64,000 nucleotides of DNA. Source: Magicicada septendecula (lineage: Eukaryota > Arthropoda > Insecta > Hemiptera > Cicadidae). Made by a program: the position numbers and the translations under genes. The DNA lies in NCBI GenBank assembly GCA_034769895.1, contig CM068373.1, positions 199,434,134 through 199,498,133 of the forward strand, written 5' to 3'. Shown piece after piece: positions 1 through 11,041 of this stretch. The notes below the pieces were generated by a model. The model had not been told where the DNA came from, searched no databases, and worked only from the letters and a program-made list of their open reading frames with translations. Positions within the stretch are counted from its first letter, which is position 1. Every line of letters starts with the position of its first letter.

Positions 1-50
1 AAAATACTAAAATTTTAAAAAACAATTATTTTGACAAAAAAATAGTATAT

Positions 51-614
51 TATTCAAGATATGTGGATGACACCTTTGTTATTTTCAATGGTAACAATAG
101 ACAGCTCGAGTCATTTAATAACTATTTAAATAAAATACATAAGACAATAAAATTCACTATGGAAATTGAAAATAACAAAAATATTAATTTCCTGGATCTA
201 ACCATAACAAATAACGGTAATGAACTGACATACAAAATATACAGAAAGCACACTTGCACAGATACGGTTATACATGCTAAGTCATTTCATCCTCCAGCCC
301 AAAAAATGGCTGCATTTAACAGCTTTATTGACAGATTACTTTGTGTTCCCCTTAATAACGAAGACTATGATCAAGAAGTAAATATTATGAAACAAATAAC
401 TCTAAATAATGGTTACAGGCCAGTAATAGTTGATAAAATGATAATGAAACATAAAAAACGTTTAGAAAATAAAAATACCAATATTATTAACCAACATAAT
501 AAAAAACATAAAAAATTCATTTCAGCTAATTATACTGGCTTGTTGCCAAATATATTAAAATCTGTTTTAAAAGTAAAGGATATACTACTTCATTCAAAAC
601 CTGTAATAATTTAA
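51..614 (+). pseudogene. Penelope-like reverse transcriptase, C-terminal part
   Basis: The reading frame carries RYVDDTFVIF, the RT motif with the two catalytic aspartates, near its start. It continues through about 180 residues of palm and thumb, including NFLDLTI and the basic segment typical of Penelope RT before the endonuclease linker. The usual Penelope RT is several hundred residues longer at the N-terminus; that part is outside the window. The frame closes before the GIY-YIG domain, which resumes in another frame about 45 bp on. The apparent start at 63 is only an internal codon at the valine of YVDD, not a real initiation site. The product would be an RNA-dependent DNA polymerase acting at nicked chromosomal target DNA. 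Confidence 0.85.
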
Positions 615-636
615 AAAACTTTTTCAAAACTAAAAT

Positions 637-1014
637 AAATATTCCTTAAAAAATAAATCAGGTGTCTATAAAATTAAATGCGATAATTGTGCAGCATTCT
701 ACATTGGCCAATCCGGCAGAGATTTTTATACAAGATTTTTAGAGCACATTCCAAAAACAAATAATAATAATTCCAGTTTTGCACAACATTTAATAGAAAA
801 TGATCATAGTTATACTAGTTTCGAAAACAATTTCGTGGCGTTGCATACTTGCAAGAAGGGTAAATTAATGGATAGTCTAGAGGAGTTCGAAATATACAAA
901 GCTACAAAAAACGCAATGACCAAAAATAACATATTAAATGATCAAATGAACTTCGGTTCTAATAACGTGTTTGACACTGCTATACGGTTGAATGATAAGT
1001 ATAGCCAGTCGTGA
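637..1014 (+). pseudogene. GIY-YIG endonuclease domain of the Penelope-like element
   Basis: Translation gives SGVYKIKCDNCAAFYIGQSG, the GIY-YIG signature (GVY...YIGQ) with the Cys-X2-Cys pair typical of Penelope endonucleases between the two halves. It is followed by an Arg-containing helix (DFYTRFLEH), a conserved histidine region (SSFAQHLIENDHSY) and a glutamate helix (SLEEFEIYKA). The domain ends at a stop at 1,012-1,014. In this family the domain makes the nick that primes reverse transcription. It lies downstream of the RT part but in a different frame, so this copy does not encode the normal single polypeptide. The domain itself looks complete. Confidence 0.87.
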
Positions 1015-1169
1015 GGAAGTCGTAGTACAGCGTGCATGCATGCGAGCGCTCCGAGCGATTCAGTTGTTACGTTTTTATTTATATATATTTTATATATAAG
1101 ATTTTAAATATTTTAAATTATGACAAACCACAAATTGTGGTATACATTTATGTTTTGATTATTGTGTAT

Positions 1170-1196
1170 CTGAAGATGGGATTTTATCCCGAAACG
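1170..1196 (+). ncRNA. Hammerhead-ribozyme-like fold in the Penelope tail
   Basis: The tail contains CTGAAGA (1,170-1,176), a hairpin made of GGGAT and ATCCC (1,178-1,182 with 1,186-1,190), and then GAAAC (1,191-1,195). This is the order of a hammerhead core: CUGANGA box, helix II, GAAA box. Penelope-like elements are known to carry minimal hammerhead motifs in their terminal repeats. One extra base (T1177) lies between the first box and helix II, and I could not place helix III and the cleavage site with confidence. This may therefore be a decayed or variant ribozyme. Confidence 0.4.
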
Positions 1197-1257
1197 CATC
1201 ATTAAACGACAGCAGCTAGTGTCACTAAGGTGGACCGAATAAGGTAATTTAATTATA

Positions 1258-1929
1258 TTACTGTTTTGGGGTTAACAGTTAATCCTGCTTTTTGTAACCG
1301 AGATAACACTTAACGTAGGTGTTTAAGATGTTGTTCCATTGATTCGCTATAGATAACGATGTTGTCCAAATAGTGATACACATATTTAAATTTATATCGT
1401 GAAATATCCTTTCTAATAATCTACTACATACGGAACTTCCTTGAGATATTTCAAAGGGTACTCTAGTAAATTGGTACAAGTTAAAAGGAACGGTAAACGC
1501 GGTTAGACGTTTTGATTTTTCCGAAAGGGGTATTTGGTGAAAAGCTTGATTCAGATCCATTACCGTAAAGACTTTCGCTTTAGTGAAGTAATGAAAAGCA
1601 CTATGGATGTCTGGAAGAGGTATAGATTCAAATTCTATTCGTTTGTTTAATTGCCGGTAGTCCACAAATAGTCTGTGTTTATCGTGAACTTTCGGTACTA
1701 AAAAGGAGGGTGATGAATATGGAGACGTAGAGGGTTCAATGACTCCTTGTTCCAACAACTTGTTGATATGGTTTCTCATCACTTCCATCTTGGGAGGCGA
1801 CAACTTGTATGGGGGTGGGCGTATTACTTTCTGATCGCTCAGATTGATTTTATATTCTATTAGTTTCGTAAGTCCTAGCTTAGGTGTAAGAACTGAGGAA
1901 AATTCTTTTATTAATTTCTGTATTCTCAT
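1258..1929 (-). pseudogene. pol: Reverse transcriptase, N-terminal half, of Gypsy A
   Basis: Clear Ty3/Gypsy RT blocks appear in order: a proline-rich entry (RPPPYKLSPPKMEVM), LLEQGVIEPSTSPYSSP, FVDYRQLNKR and FTVMDLNQAFHQIPL (first catalytic aspartate), followed by a region corresponding to the second catalytic block. Beyond about 1,260 the element stops and Penelope sequence begins. RNase H and integrase are therefore absent from this window. The encoded enzyme would copy the element RNA inside the Gag particle. Confidence 0.88.
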
Positions 1930-1973
1930 TCTATCTCTACTTTCTAGATGAGATAATTCAGACTCTTGGTGTA

Positions 1974-2984
1974 TTACGTGTGCAGTAGATGATCTAGTTT
2001 TTTCTGTTTGTCATTATTACAATCAAATCTATATTTCCGTGTACGGTCGAATCGAAAATAATATTTCTGCTCATAGATGTCAAGAATCATTCCCGTTTTA
2101 CTGATAAAGTCTGCTCCCAATATTAAGTCGGGTCCTAATTCATTACATACTAACATAGTAAAAACCCAGGTTATGTTCTTGATTTTAACTTTAACGGTAA
2201 TGCTCAGTTTTATTAATATATTTCGTTTATTGGCGGTAGCACATTTTATATTCACCGCTTGACTCCGTTTTACTAGGTGGTGTTCCGATAATTTATCTGC
2301 TAACTCTTGACTGATTAAGGTTCTGGTAGATCCCGAATCAATTAATGCGATTGTGGAGGTAACACCTAGGTCAACTTGTATTAAGGGTAATAGACTTTTA
2401 GTCCAGTTACATTTATTTATCGCGTTACATTTTTCAAGAAACTTTCTTACGTAGGGATCTATTTCTTTAGCGCTTCTTTTCCTTCCTCTTTTGTTATACA
2501 ATTTTTTTTTATACGTTTCATTAGGTTCACCAGATTTCGAGTTGCTGCGGAAGACACAGGATTTCGGGTCTCCCTGCCTTACATGTTTTTTTGGATCAGG
2601 GTGTTTACGTTCCAATTGCTTGCTGTTACAGTTTTTTCTTATGTGTCCATATTTGCCGCAATTATAACAGATGTGCTTATTGCGAGGAGGGTACCTTGTT
2701 TCCGTTTTAGATGGTGTTACATTTAACTTACCAGAGCTGCGCACATTGTGAGGTCTATTGAATACTTGCCTTTCATGCAGGGTTGTTACACCGGGCTCTA
2801 GGGCTTGCAATCCATTTCTATTTGCTTCTGCTGATTTCATCGTATGTCTATTCTGATCGGAGTACCATACATTCGAAGAATGGATACTGCATTGTTCTAG
2901 ATCCGCAAAGGTGTTAGGTCGATTTATCAAAGCTAAACGAGATCTTTCCTCTGGTGACAATCCTACTAAAATGGTGTCGACCAT
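1974..2984 (-). pseudogene. Zinc knuckle and aspartic protease of Gypsy A
   Basis: This part has a CCHC zinc knuckle, CYNCGKYGHIRKNC, at about one third of its length, followed by a basic segment. Near the C-terminus comes a retroviral-type aspartic protease, with ALIDSGSTRTLIS around the catalytic aspartate and DLILGADFI as the second conserved block. The knuckle binds element RNA and the protease cuts the Gag-Pol precursor. It sits between Gag and reverse transcriptase in the expected Gypsy order on the same strand. Confidence 0.85.
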
Positions 2985-3014
2985 CTGTGTCGCATTCCAA
3001 TCTACACGTAGTAG

Positions 3015-4085
3015 TCAAGATGACTCCCTGATATCTGAGATGTAATGAGCTAATCTCTCGTGATTTCCTTGTACTCGTAGTACGGTCTTTCTTTTAAGTT
3101 CTTCATAAATTCCGGTTGGAATAAAGTACTTTATTATTGAGGTATGCAGGTCTTCTACTGGAAAGGTAGAGCTTAATGCTTCTATCACACGATTCTTTAA
3201 CGGGGGTTTACATTTAGGTAGGAGAACTTGCAAAATTTGCCAATCATACAGCTGCTGTAGATCTTTTATCTGCAGGAGATATTTGATGAAATTTTGTAGT
3301 TTGGAGACATTTAATCCATCAGTGTAAGGGATTTCAGTTAAACGTTTCTCCACAGGATGAGTGATTTTTCCATATAGGTCTGCGTTATAGTTCAAGGTTG
3401 GCATCCCTTTAGGAGGACGATATGATGCATTCGGGGTTGTCAATTCGTGCGTTTCGGGGCGAATCTGGAAACGATTGGGAGGAGGGGCTTCAAATATAGT
3501 CGGGGCATTTAAATCTCTATCAGGATATTGCTCGTGAGTAGCTTGTATTTGCGATACGGCGGGTGAGTCGCGATCAGTGTTAGGTGGAGGTAGATCTGTA
3601 GTAGGGGATTGAACTGGGGAGATGTGTAGTTTCTTCAAGGACTTCTCAATTTCATCCATTCAGAACGAGTCGGATTTTCTTCTTAACTCACTGATAATAG
3701 TGGGTAATCGACGTAAAGCTTCGTCAGCAAAGTTTTGGACTTCAGGAGGTATTTCCGTAAGATTAGGCCAGATCCACAAATTTTTCATACGCCGGGTTAA
3801 ATGCTCTATTCTCTGAGTAGTCCGCAAAATTATCGCCGGAGATTTCTCGTCTTGGAGGGTTTGAGACAATAAGGTTAGCTCACTATACTTGGCATTACAA
3901 ATTTCTCTCTCGCTCTCATAATCGAGTCCGCTTAGGTTGCTTAATTGCGCGGGTACATCAAATCCACTTTCGCGTATTGACTTACTCAATTCCGCGACTG
4001 TTACATTCGCATGGGGTAGACCACGCAGAAGAGTTTCATAAGACAGCTCGTCCTTTAATAGTAAACCCGGATTAAATTGCGCCAT
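3015..4085 (-). pseudogene. gag: Gag region of Gypsy A
   Basis: Two Gag-like stretches run leftward from an ATG at 4,085. The first is about 140 residues, helical, with no recognised motif. The second begins with an acidic and proline-rich stretch (SPTTDLPPPN) and continues with a region like the capsid of LTR elements (IKYLLQIKDLQQLYDWQ ... LRVQGNHERLAHYISDI). The position, immediately upstream of a zinc knuckle and protease in the same orientation, supports Gag. The product would form the particle that packages element RNA. Gag sequences diverge quickly, so the call rests mostly on order and composition. Confidence 0.7.
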
Positions 4086-4255
4086 TTTTTATCTTATTTC
4101 TAACACATTAAAACGTACTTAAAATTGATTTTACAACACTATACACTTACTACATAGACAAGTTGCATTCTTGGGTAAATCATTTGCATAATTCTCAAGA
4201 GAATAATTTCTCTTCTAAGGGAGAGACAGAAATTCCACACACACACATATTTCAA

Positions 4256-4556
4256 TGTTAAATCACCGATCAGCTGTTTGCTGGAATGTAGGTCACCCTC
4301 TTTTATTTAGTAAACACAGACAAGGTAGGTGTATGCGTGGGAACGCGGGGATTACGCACACGTATTGTTCTCCACACAATGCCTCAGCCTATCTTTCTCG
4401 GCCGGTTTCAACTGGAGAGGCCAGTCGGACTCATAGGGTGAATCTTATTCAACAAAACATGCTTTACAAGTTACAGGTGTATTACGGTTATAACAGTCTG
4501 AGTTTAGTAATTAATTCTCGTACTTTCCACCATTAAATTTTTTTTTTTTTTTTTTG
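4256..4556. other. GC-richer leader segment and poly(T) run
   Basis: This stretch upstream of Gypsy A gag is less AT-rich than its surroundings and ends in about 20 consecutive T at 4,537-4,556. On the minus strand it contains an AATAAA near 4,306. It is probably part of the Gypsy A leader, or of a second inserted sequence whose A-tail is the T run. The open frame it holds on the plus strand matches nothing I recognise. Confidence 0.35.
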
Positions 4557-4948
4557 GTAACAACTTAAGTTACGAAATTCTTTACACGTAATTAACCGGG
4601 TCTACTTTACGCAGGAGTATATGTTTTTGTTTTTAACGTGACGACAGACATACACTGACATACTATGCAGGCATATTCAAGAAACTGCAGGTCTTGAATT
4701 GTCACAATATAAACCTGTTAAAGACTGAACAGATCAACAAGCACTAAAATTCATGTACATACTTGCATTTGGCTTCATACAATGATATTTCAAGTTATAC
4801 AGACTATCATTGTATTAATTTACGTATCTTAAAATAAATTCATTTTATGAAAATTAATGTTACATAAAATACAGTAACTGAGTGCATAGATCAGATAACT
4901 GAGTGCAGAGAGTTATCTATTTTACTACGTAACAATTATTTTAATTAT

Positions 4949-5169
4949 CAGCGTGACGTATCTTTGTTAGTGTCACGATGCTTACAACCTTTTATATTAA
5001 CCAGCAGAGTGGCGCATTTTTGTAACACTCTGTACACAATTACTTTTACAAGACAGCAACAACACAATACACAATTAATTATTATTTACACTAAAGCAGA
5101 GTGGCGCATTTTTGTGACACGATGCTCGCAACTATTTTAACTTTGAGCAGAGTTGCGCATTTTTGTAAC
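4949..5169. repeat. Short interspersed tandem repeat, about four copies
   Basis: Three close copies of GCAGAGTGGCGCATTTTTG occur at 5,004-5,026, 5,096-5,118 and 5,147-5,169 (extents include the following GTAAC or GTGAC). A more diverged fourth copy begins near 4,949. A second shared motif, CACGATGCT followed by YRCAAC, accompanies two of the copies (near 4,974 and 5,117). Spacings are uneven (about 50-90 bp). The array lies in the leader of Gypsy A, between the probable 5' LTR and gag. Confidence 0.75.
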
Positions 5170-5240
5170 GTTGTTGCCACGTTACAAATCCAGGGAACCC
5201 ATCCTAATTGACACCAGCCAATTATATGGGCTGCCTACGT

Positions 5241-6254
5241 TGTAACGAACTGAAATTAAACTCAACACAATTAACAAAATTAATTAAGCTAATTATTAGG
5301 AAACAAGGGAAGGTATATCACTGATTTATGCACTCACTTCAATGTGTAATAAGATGACTTCTCTTTATTAACAAATGATATGAAAAGATCCCATAACATA
5401 ATTAATTACATTAAAATATTCAAAGGGTTTTCTGAAAAACTAGGGATCATAATGATCATGTACTTTTTACCTCGGATCCGAGTTTACTTTAAATATTGCA
5501 AAGACGTCTGAGTATTACTATGTTCATCTAGGTGCGTGCAAGACTTTTTCTACTATTTGAAGAATGGCATTATTTACTAAAGAGATTATAATTTACATTT
5601 ACATATTAACGTTACAACGTATGGTATTCAATATTACAGTATACTTTTAGTTGGTCTCATTTATAGTTTAAAGAAAATTATTGTCTTTGAAAAGTCTCTT
5701 TCATCTGTAATTTATGTCTCAAATATAATTAACTCTCGATAGGCAAGCTATCGAGTCACCTTTACAATAAGTCGTGCAGTCCTCGTCCTGGGGTGTCACT
5801 CTTGGGAATTCTGGAAGTCGGCGTCTTCATCTGGGTCGTGTCTTCGGCGAGTACTTGATAGCTGGTTCACTGAGGAGATCGAAGTTATTCTGGTTAAAGT
5901 TGGGGTAGATCCACGTAGGTCCTAGTCAGCGTCGTATGGCTCGTATACGTCCACATGTGAAGTTTATGCAGGTCACATCTTCATATGTAAAGTTGTACTG
6001 GAATTTACCTCTTGAGGGGAGACGTCATCTTGCTTACGTGTTGTTAATTAGTATTTTTCTTGTTTAACTTATTACATTTCTTAACAAACGTTTCTAAATT
6101 TTATATATTAAAACTTGCTCCCCACGTTTAGTAGTGGTAGCTAACAGTTAAGCTTAAGACTAATCAATGCATTTTTGAAGAGCTCTCTCTCGTAGGTGTG
6201 CACTGTCTGACGGCTGCATTGTCACTCTTTTCTCGACTCGACTGGCACATTACA
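5241..6254 (-). repeat. Probable 5' LTR of Gypsy A
   Basis: The segment starts TGTAACGAAC and ends GCACATTACA, giving TGTAA/TTACA terminal inverted repeats on a block of about 1.0 kb upstream of the Gypsy A leader. On the minus strand an AATAAA signal lies about 120 bp from its 3' end (near 5,364), as expected for an LTR. A TGGTGTCA motif resembling the primer-binding site of Gypsy B occurs downstream of that end, but farther away than usual. No second LTR is in the window to confirm the borders. Confidence 0.4.
5735..5755. other. Perfect 8-bp stem hairpin
   Basis: CTCGATAG and CTATCGAG flank a 5-base loop (GCAAG). The hairpin lies inside the probable Gypsy A LTR. It could fold in the LTR transcript; no function can be assigned. 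Confidence 0.6.
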
Positions 6255-9200
6255 ACGGAAGCGGAGCGAGTACTCCGCGATAATATAGTCCCTAATTTTA
6301 TTTAAATTGATATTATTATTACAAGAAACAATACATTAATTATACATATATAATTTACGTGAATTATTTTAACTACTACTAGTGCCTTCAAATTACTAAT
6401 TACAAACATTATGATTTTTATACTTTCCTAAGTTACAGACGGCTCGCTAAACAAGTTGAGTCCGGAATTAAACAGGTCAACGCATGATGACTTGCAAAAG
6501 GGTTAACTGTGATATTAATAGCTTTTTAAAATTCGATTTTTTTTTTGTTTAGTTAGATTTTCCATTTACATCTCATACTTATTCTGAGTTAGTACAGGGG
6601 CTTTAGGTTTAATAGTGCGATTTAAAAATACTTAATTGCTAGTAAATTAATTTTTTATTTATTAAAGAATTTATTATCAATTAAATCGTCACAGATGGAC
6701 TTTTTTCAAAGCGTCCCCTTATATATTGTTTACATTATTTTTTCCTGTAACTTGCGTTAAATATTTTTCTTCTTTACTGATTAGCTTCCAGTTAAAGAAA
6801 AATTAATTTAATTATGTCCATACGCTGACTACACAGGACTTGGTCCGTCCGACCCAAGTTTTTACTCTTCTGAATTGCGGTGTTTATAAGACAGAAAAAT
6901 AAACATGTTTTCTCCTTTCCCTAAAATGTAAATTACTCTTCCCATCACTACCCAGTAACTTATGATAGAGACTATAATTTGTTAAAATATATTACTAGGC
7001 TCACGAAAACTACTATAAGTAACTGTATAAACATATTATTAAAAGATAATTTTATAAAAACTATTTCGAACTGGGGGCCAAGAAGCTTTTTATGTATAGG
7101 CCTATATCATTACCTCTTAATAGAAAAGTTGCCTGTTCCATTATACAATTTTGCTAGTTATAATCGTGTAATCGTCAACACTGAAGGACACTGTATTCTT
7201 TCTTCGTTTGTCAACTGTGCTTACAAGAAAGCACAAATTGATTGAAGCTGTCGATCATGGTGGCCAATGCAGTGATGGTCCGAATACTAAAAATAGTAAA
7301 CGTTTTATTACTGTAGAATGTAGAATCTTATATAATCAATACCGGTGACCGGCTACTGAGTAACTGCTAAGACCATTGTCACTCTTATATCTTAGTTATT
7401 CATTGAGCATGACGCATAAAATGACATGGCTTTACACAGTACATTTTAATTTAGTTGTATTTGATTTAATTATCGTATTGATAATTATATAGTGGATACT
7501 GTATACAATGTCTACTGTATACAATGTCTACAATGTCCACGTGTAGACACCGTGGTTTTGTATGATTTCGTTTATTCAAAGGAAAGTGTATTTTTTTTTT
7601 AATATCACGAATTCGTATCCGGCAGTTAGTGTTAAGAGTCAGACAATCCGGATTCTAATTAGTTGCAGTAACGACAATGGATTCCTGAAAAATGTGGCTT
7701 TGTAATCAGTAATAGCATAATTGTTGGCGCATTGTTACAATTTCTAGAACGCAGAGATTGTCAGAAATAATAAAAACTTGTTTTCTGATTTATACATAAC
7801 AGAAAACGTTTCTCTGAGTTTTTTGAAAAATACAGTACATCCAGACGCTGCTGATTAATTATAGTATTTAAAATAGCATTTATATTTATTGCAACTGAAT
7901 ACATTTGCGTTGTTGTTATTACTGTCTTTCTGAGTGAAGACCACATGTGGCCTCCTCTGTAGTAAACAATATCATGTATGTGTTGTTTTAATTTTTAATC
8001 TAATTGTTAGACTTTGTGTGTAGACATGCTGACCAAACAGTTGAATTAATTTTTTCAATAGACAAAGAAGTATGCCCGTTTTCAATGTTCTTAAATATAT
8101 GTAGGCCTACACGTATATGTTTAAAATATATATGAGTATACTTTTTATAATAGATCTACTCACTTGAAAATAGTATGAAGCGACTAAAACGACGTATTAA
8201 AACATTTATACGCATGACCAATACGTAGTCATGTTTGAAGTATATACGAAAACATTTTCCTTCTCGACAAGCCTACTGTATAGTTTTCCAATTACAGAAA
8301 TTGTTCAGCAGACATTGTGTTTTACTTTATGATCTTGACAACCCAGGATAAACTTAGGCCTTTTTAATTATCATCATAAGTTTCTTTTCTCATTACACAC
8401 TCTTGTCCAGCTCCTCACTTTCATGTGTCTCAATTTCACATTATCCAAAATGTATATTCCCGATGTTTGGATGTCTGATAATCTCTTTTCCACTGGTTGT
8501 CCATCGTTTCTGCATAACGCTAATCAAATGTTTTACTTTTTACGGACAATCTCAGCCGATTCAGTTTTAGACAAATGGCTAAGCTATATTACATTACAAA
8601 GTAGCCTACAATATATGCTAATACTTAAGTAAAATGAAAAAGTGTTAACGGTATTACTAAAAAATAATCGGAAAATGTTAAACTTATCTGTATATAGTTT
8701 ATAAAATTTTACAGTCATTGATGGCGAATTAAATAATTCAAATTATATTTCATATATATGTACATATGTACGTATGTGTGAGGGAGAGAACAGAGAGTAC
8801 AAACTGAAGTCGGTACAGGAAAGTGTACATCTATACTTTCACAAAGAGTAAAAACAAAAAAAGCTGATTACGGTATATTAGACAACTTGTACGGCATACT
8901 AGACGGACAATAACTACAGCTGTTCAATAATCATTTAATTTGTCATAACGTTTTATGAAATAGTTTGACTCAAGAAACTTTCCGGGTCCAACTAGCAGGC
9001 TGTTCTGAATAAAAAACTTTTATCGTGCAGTTTCCATCTGTTACACGTCTGGGTTTGTAGCGAGTTATAAATATATAATTATTTCATTTTGTTCGGGAAT
9101 GTAAGATATAGATTTTCTGTACATTCCTAACAACACGCGTTGCTTGCAATAACCGCCATATCATAAGTGTAGCCTCTGCTACCCTTAGGTTACGTAGCCA

Positions 9201-10360
9201 AACTGTCAGTAAAGTAATGCAATACGTGTGTCTGATACCTTTGTTGCTTATTACTTTTTTCTTCTCTACCTAAATGTTACATGAAGATTATTAAAAAATA
9301 CTATTTTTGTATCAACCACGAATGTTTGTTTCTAGTCACTTATTGTTTAATTTTATTTGTTTTTGCCTCTTTTCTATTATTATCACTACTCACTATTCTC
9401 GCTTATAATTATTTTAAAATAACGCTTACTAGAAAATAACGTTACTTTGAGCAACAGTGGCTATAATACTAGTATTGGAAGTAACTACTTTACAGTAACT
9501 ATTTTGGAACGTAGTTATAATAATAATAACGTTATTTTGTTTACTGTCCTGAGAGGAGCAGGAACACCTTGAGAGCAGAACGTATTTAACAAACACATAG
9601 AAAAATACTCAAGATAGAAATTGACTTTCCTTTTAACAGATTTAAAAATGTAATTCTGTAAAATTTAAAAGTAGTGATCTTATCTTCTTACTATCATTTA
9701 GTTTAACCAGTTTTCAAAAAAAAAAGAACTATGCAGTTTCAATTTTACATACCCTCTTGAGAACGTGATCGTGTTCCCCGGTGGGACTGAAATAAGTTCT
9801 TGACGAGAGTTTTATTAAGTTAGTGTAATAATTTAAATTAAATCCTTTGCCAGGATCCTATTGCCACAGTTTCCACTCCTTATACCGAGGCTGCGTTTGG
9901 TACTGTATCTAACTGTATTACATGAACAGGGTACTGGCTTGAGCACAATCCCTATTAAGGGGACCATATCTCCTGTTCGGGTTACGATATCTTAGCTGAT
10001 ATGCCCCTGTTTTGGTCTAAGGGGCTTGCCCCCATTATTGAATTAGGATTTCCTGGCTTTGTTATTCTGATACAGGATGTTTCTTATTATTTCCAACGCT
10101 CACCTATCGGCATCATTGAGCACCCGATTTCAAGATCGCAAGCCACAACAAAAATTTAAATAAAACATGGAAGACACCCTAGCCCTCAAATACTCTAACC
10201 GAGGTCACAAAAAAAATGAGTCATTCAAGAGAGATTAGGCTACAAAGATTATAGAACTAAAAACAAGTTGAAGAAAATGAGAATCCAGTTGGGGCACACG
10301 GAGTTTGCCAAACCCGCATTCAATGGACCCCTGACGGAATAAGTGTCTTTGCCAGAAGAT
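6255..10360. other. AT-rich non-coding stretch
   Basis: No gene or recognisable element was found. It contains a small tandem duplication of TACTGTATACAATGTC at about 7,497-7,528 and two copies of the palindrome TAGGCCTA (near 7,097 and 8,102). A less AT-rich patch at about 9,760-10,110 includes the short hairpin GGGGCTTGCCCC near 10,021, but I could not assign it. Open frames here are short and look random. Confidence 0.6.
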
Positions 10361-10440
10361 ACTGGGTCGCCCGAGGATGATAAGGGTGCCGGAATGGTTT
10401 TATATAAATTAGTGCTTGTAATGAAGAAGCAAAAGTAGGG
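10361..10440 (+). mobile_element. LINE 3'-end fragment with GAA-rich tail
   Basis: The segment reads GRPRM then, in an adjoining frame, GAGMVLYKLVL before GAAGAAG. The same arrangement (GRPRMRW, GAGTGLYNLIL, then (GAA)n) occurs in both arms of the large inverted repeat near 50,200 and 53,400. GRPRxRW near the end of the second ORF is common in LINE elements of insects. The fragment is short and diverged; the LINE clade is not resolved. Confidence 0.5.
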
Positions 10441-10539
10441 ATTTAAATCAATTACATGGCAAAAGAATGTAGTGATATGTGTGAAATATTACCTCAGTAT
10501 TCAAATTAATATAGAATAATTGCCTTTTTGATTATATAT

Positions 10540-11041
10540 TGTTACGGCATCACAGAACAATCTACGTGTTTGTCGAATGTGTCAGAAGAATCTCGATGTA
10601 ACGCGTGTGGCGTACGTGCTTGTCGACGCATTTTCGAGAGGTTTCTCGAAGGCGCCAGCCGCGCGGATTGTGTCAAGGCCGCAGTTAACTACGTAGTTCA
10701 CAAGAGCGCTAAGACGCTATTAGGAAGGTTCTCGTCTGTGAGCATGGGTATAAATACATGGCGGCAGCGGCCTTAAAAGTCAGTATTAGTGCGAATTATT
10801 GACTGTGCGGTTCGAGAGTTATAGTAGCGATAACACTGTGCGCGTTCAAGTGGATATTAGTTAAGAGCGGTGTTTTATAATCGGACGGTATAATTCTAAT
10901 ACAATTGTGTTTAATTTTAGTGGACATTTAATTGCGTGTGAACAATTTGCAGTTGCTTTGTTGTATAGGACAGTGTTGCTAATTACGAACTGTTCAACTG
11001 TAAAAATTAAAGGTGTGATTAGTGACTTAATTGGTGTCTTA
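10540..11041 (+). repeat. LTR fragment of the Gypsy B family
   Basis: It begins TGTTACGGCATCACAGAAC, closely matching the start of the Gypsy B LTR, and stays alignable through AATTACGAACTGTT to TTGGTGTCTT. It then stops without the family's usual 3' end, so it is truncated. A TATAAATA box at 10,749-10,756 and a TCAGTA initiator about 33 bp downstream show the LTR promoter. It is diverged by more than the two Gypsy B LTRs are from each other, suggesting an older insertion. No internal element sequence follows. Confidence 0.8.

Larger units (their letters stand above)
1..1255 (+). mobile_element. Penelope-like retroelement, 3' part
   Basis: This is the 3' portion of a Penelope-like element; its 5' part lies beyond the left edge. 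Penelope-like elements copy themselves with a reverse transcriptase related to telomerase, and most carry a GIY-YIG endonuclease that nicks the target. Both parts are visible in order: the RT catalytic motif YVDD followed by the thumb region, then a GIY-YIG domain, then about 240 bp of non-coding tail. RT and endonuclease lie in different reading frames, so the copy is not intact. The right end is placed near 1,255 because Gypsy coding sequence on the other strand begins just after it. Family assignment is firm; the exact right edge is not. Confidence 0.88.
1258..6254 (-). mobile_element. Ty3/Gypsy LTR retrotransposon fossil (Gypsy A)
   Basis: A minus-strand Ty3/Gypsy-type element, truncated on the left where the Penelope-like element begins. 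Parts in element order: probable 5' LTR (about 5,241-6,254), a leader of about 1.1 kb with a short repeat array, gag (about 3,015-4,085), zinc knuckle plus aspartic protease (about 1,974-2,984) and the first half of reverse transcriptase (about 1,258-1,929). The rest of pol, integrase and the 3' LTR are not in the window. Only one LTR is seen, so age cannot be judged from LTR divergence. The copy is broken, with a few interruptions, but the domains remain easy to read, which suggests moderate age. Confidence 0.85.
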
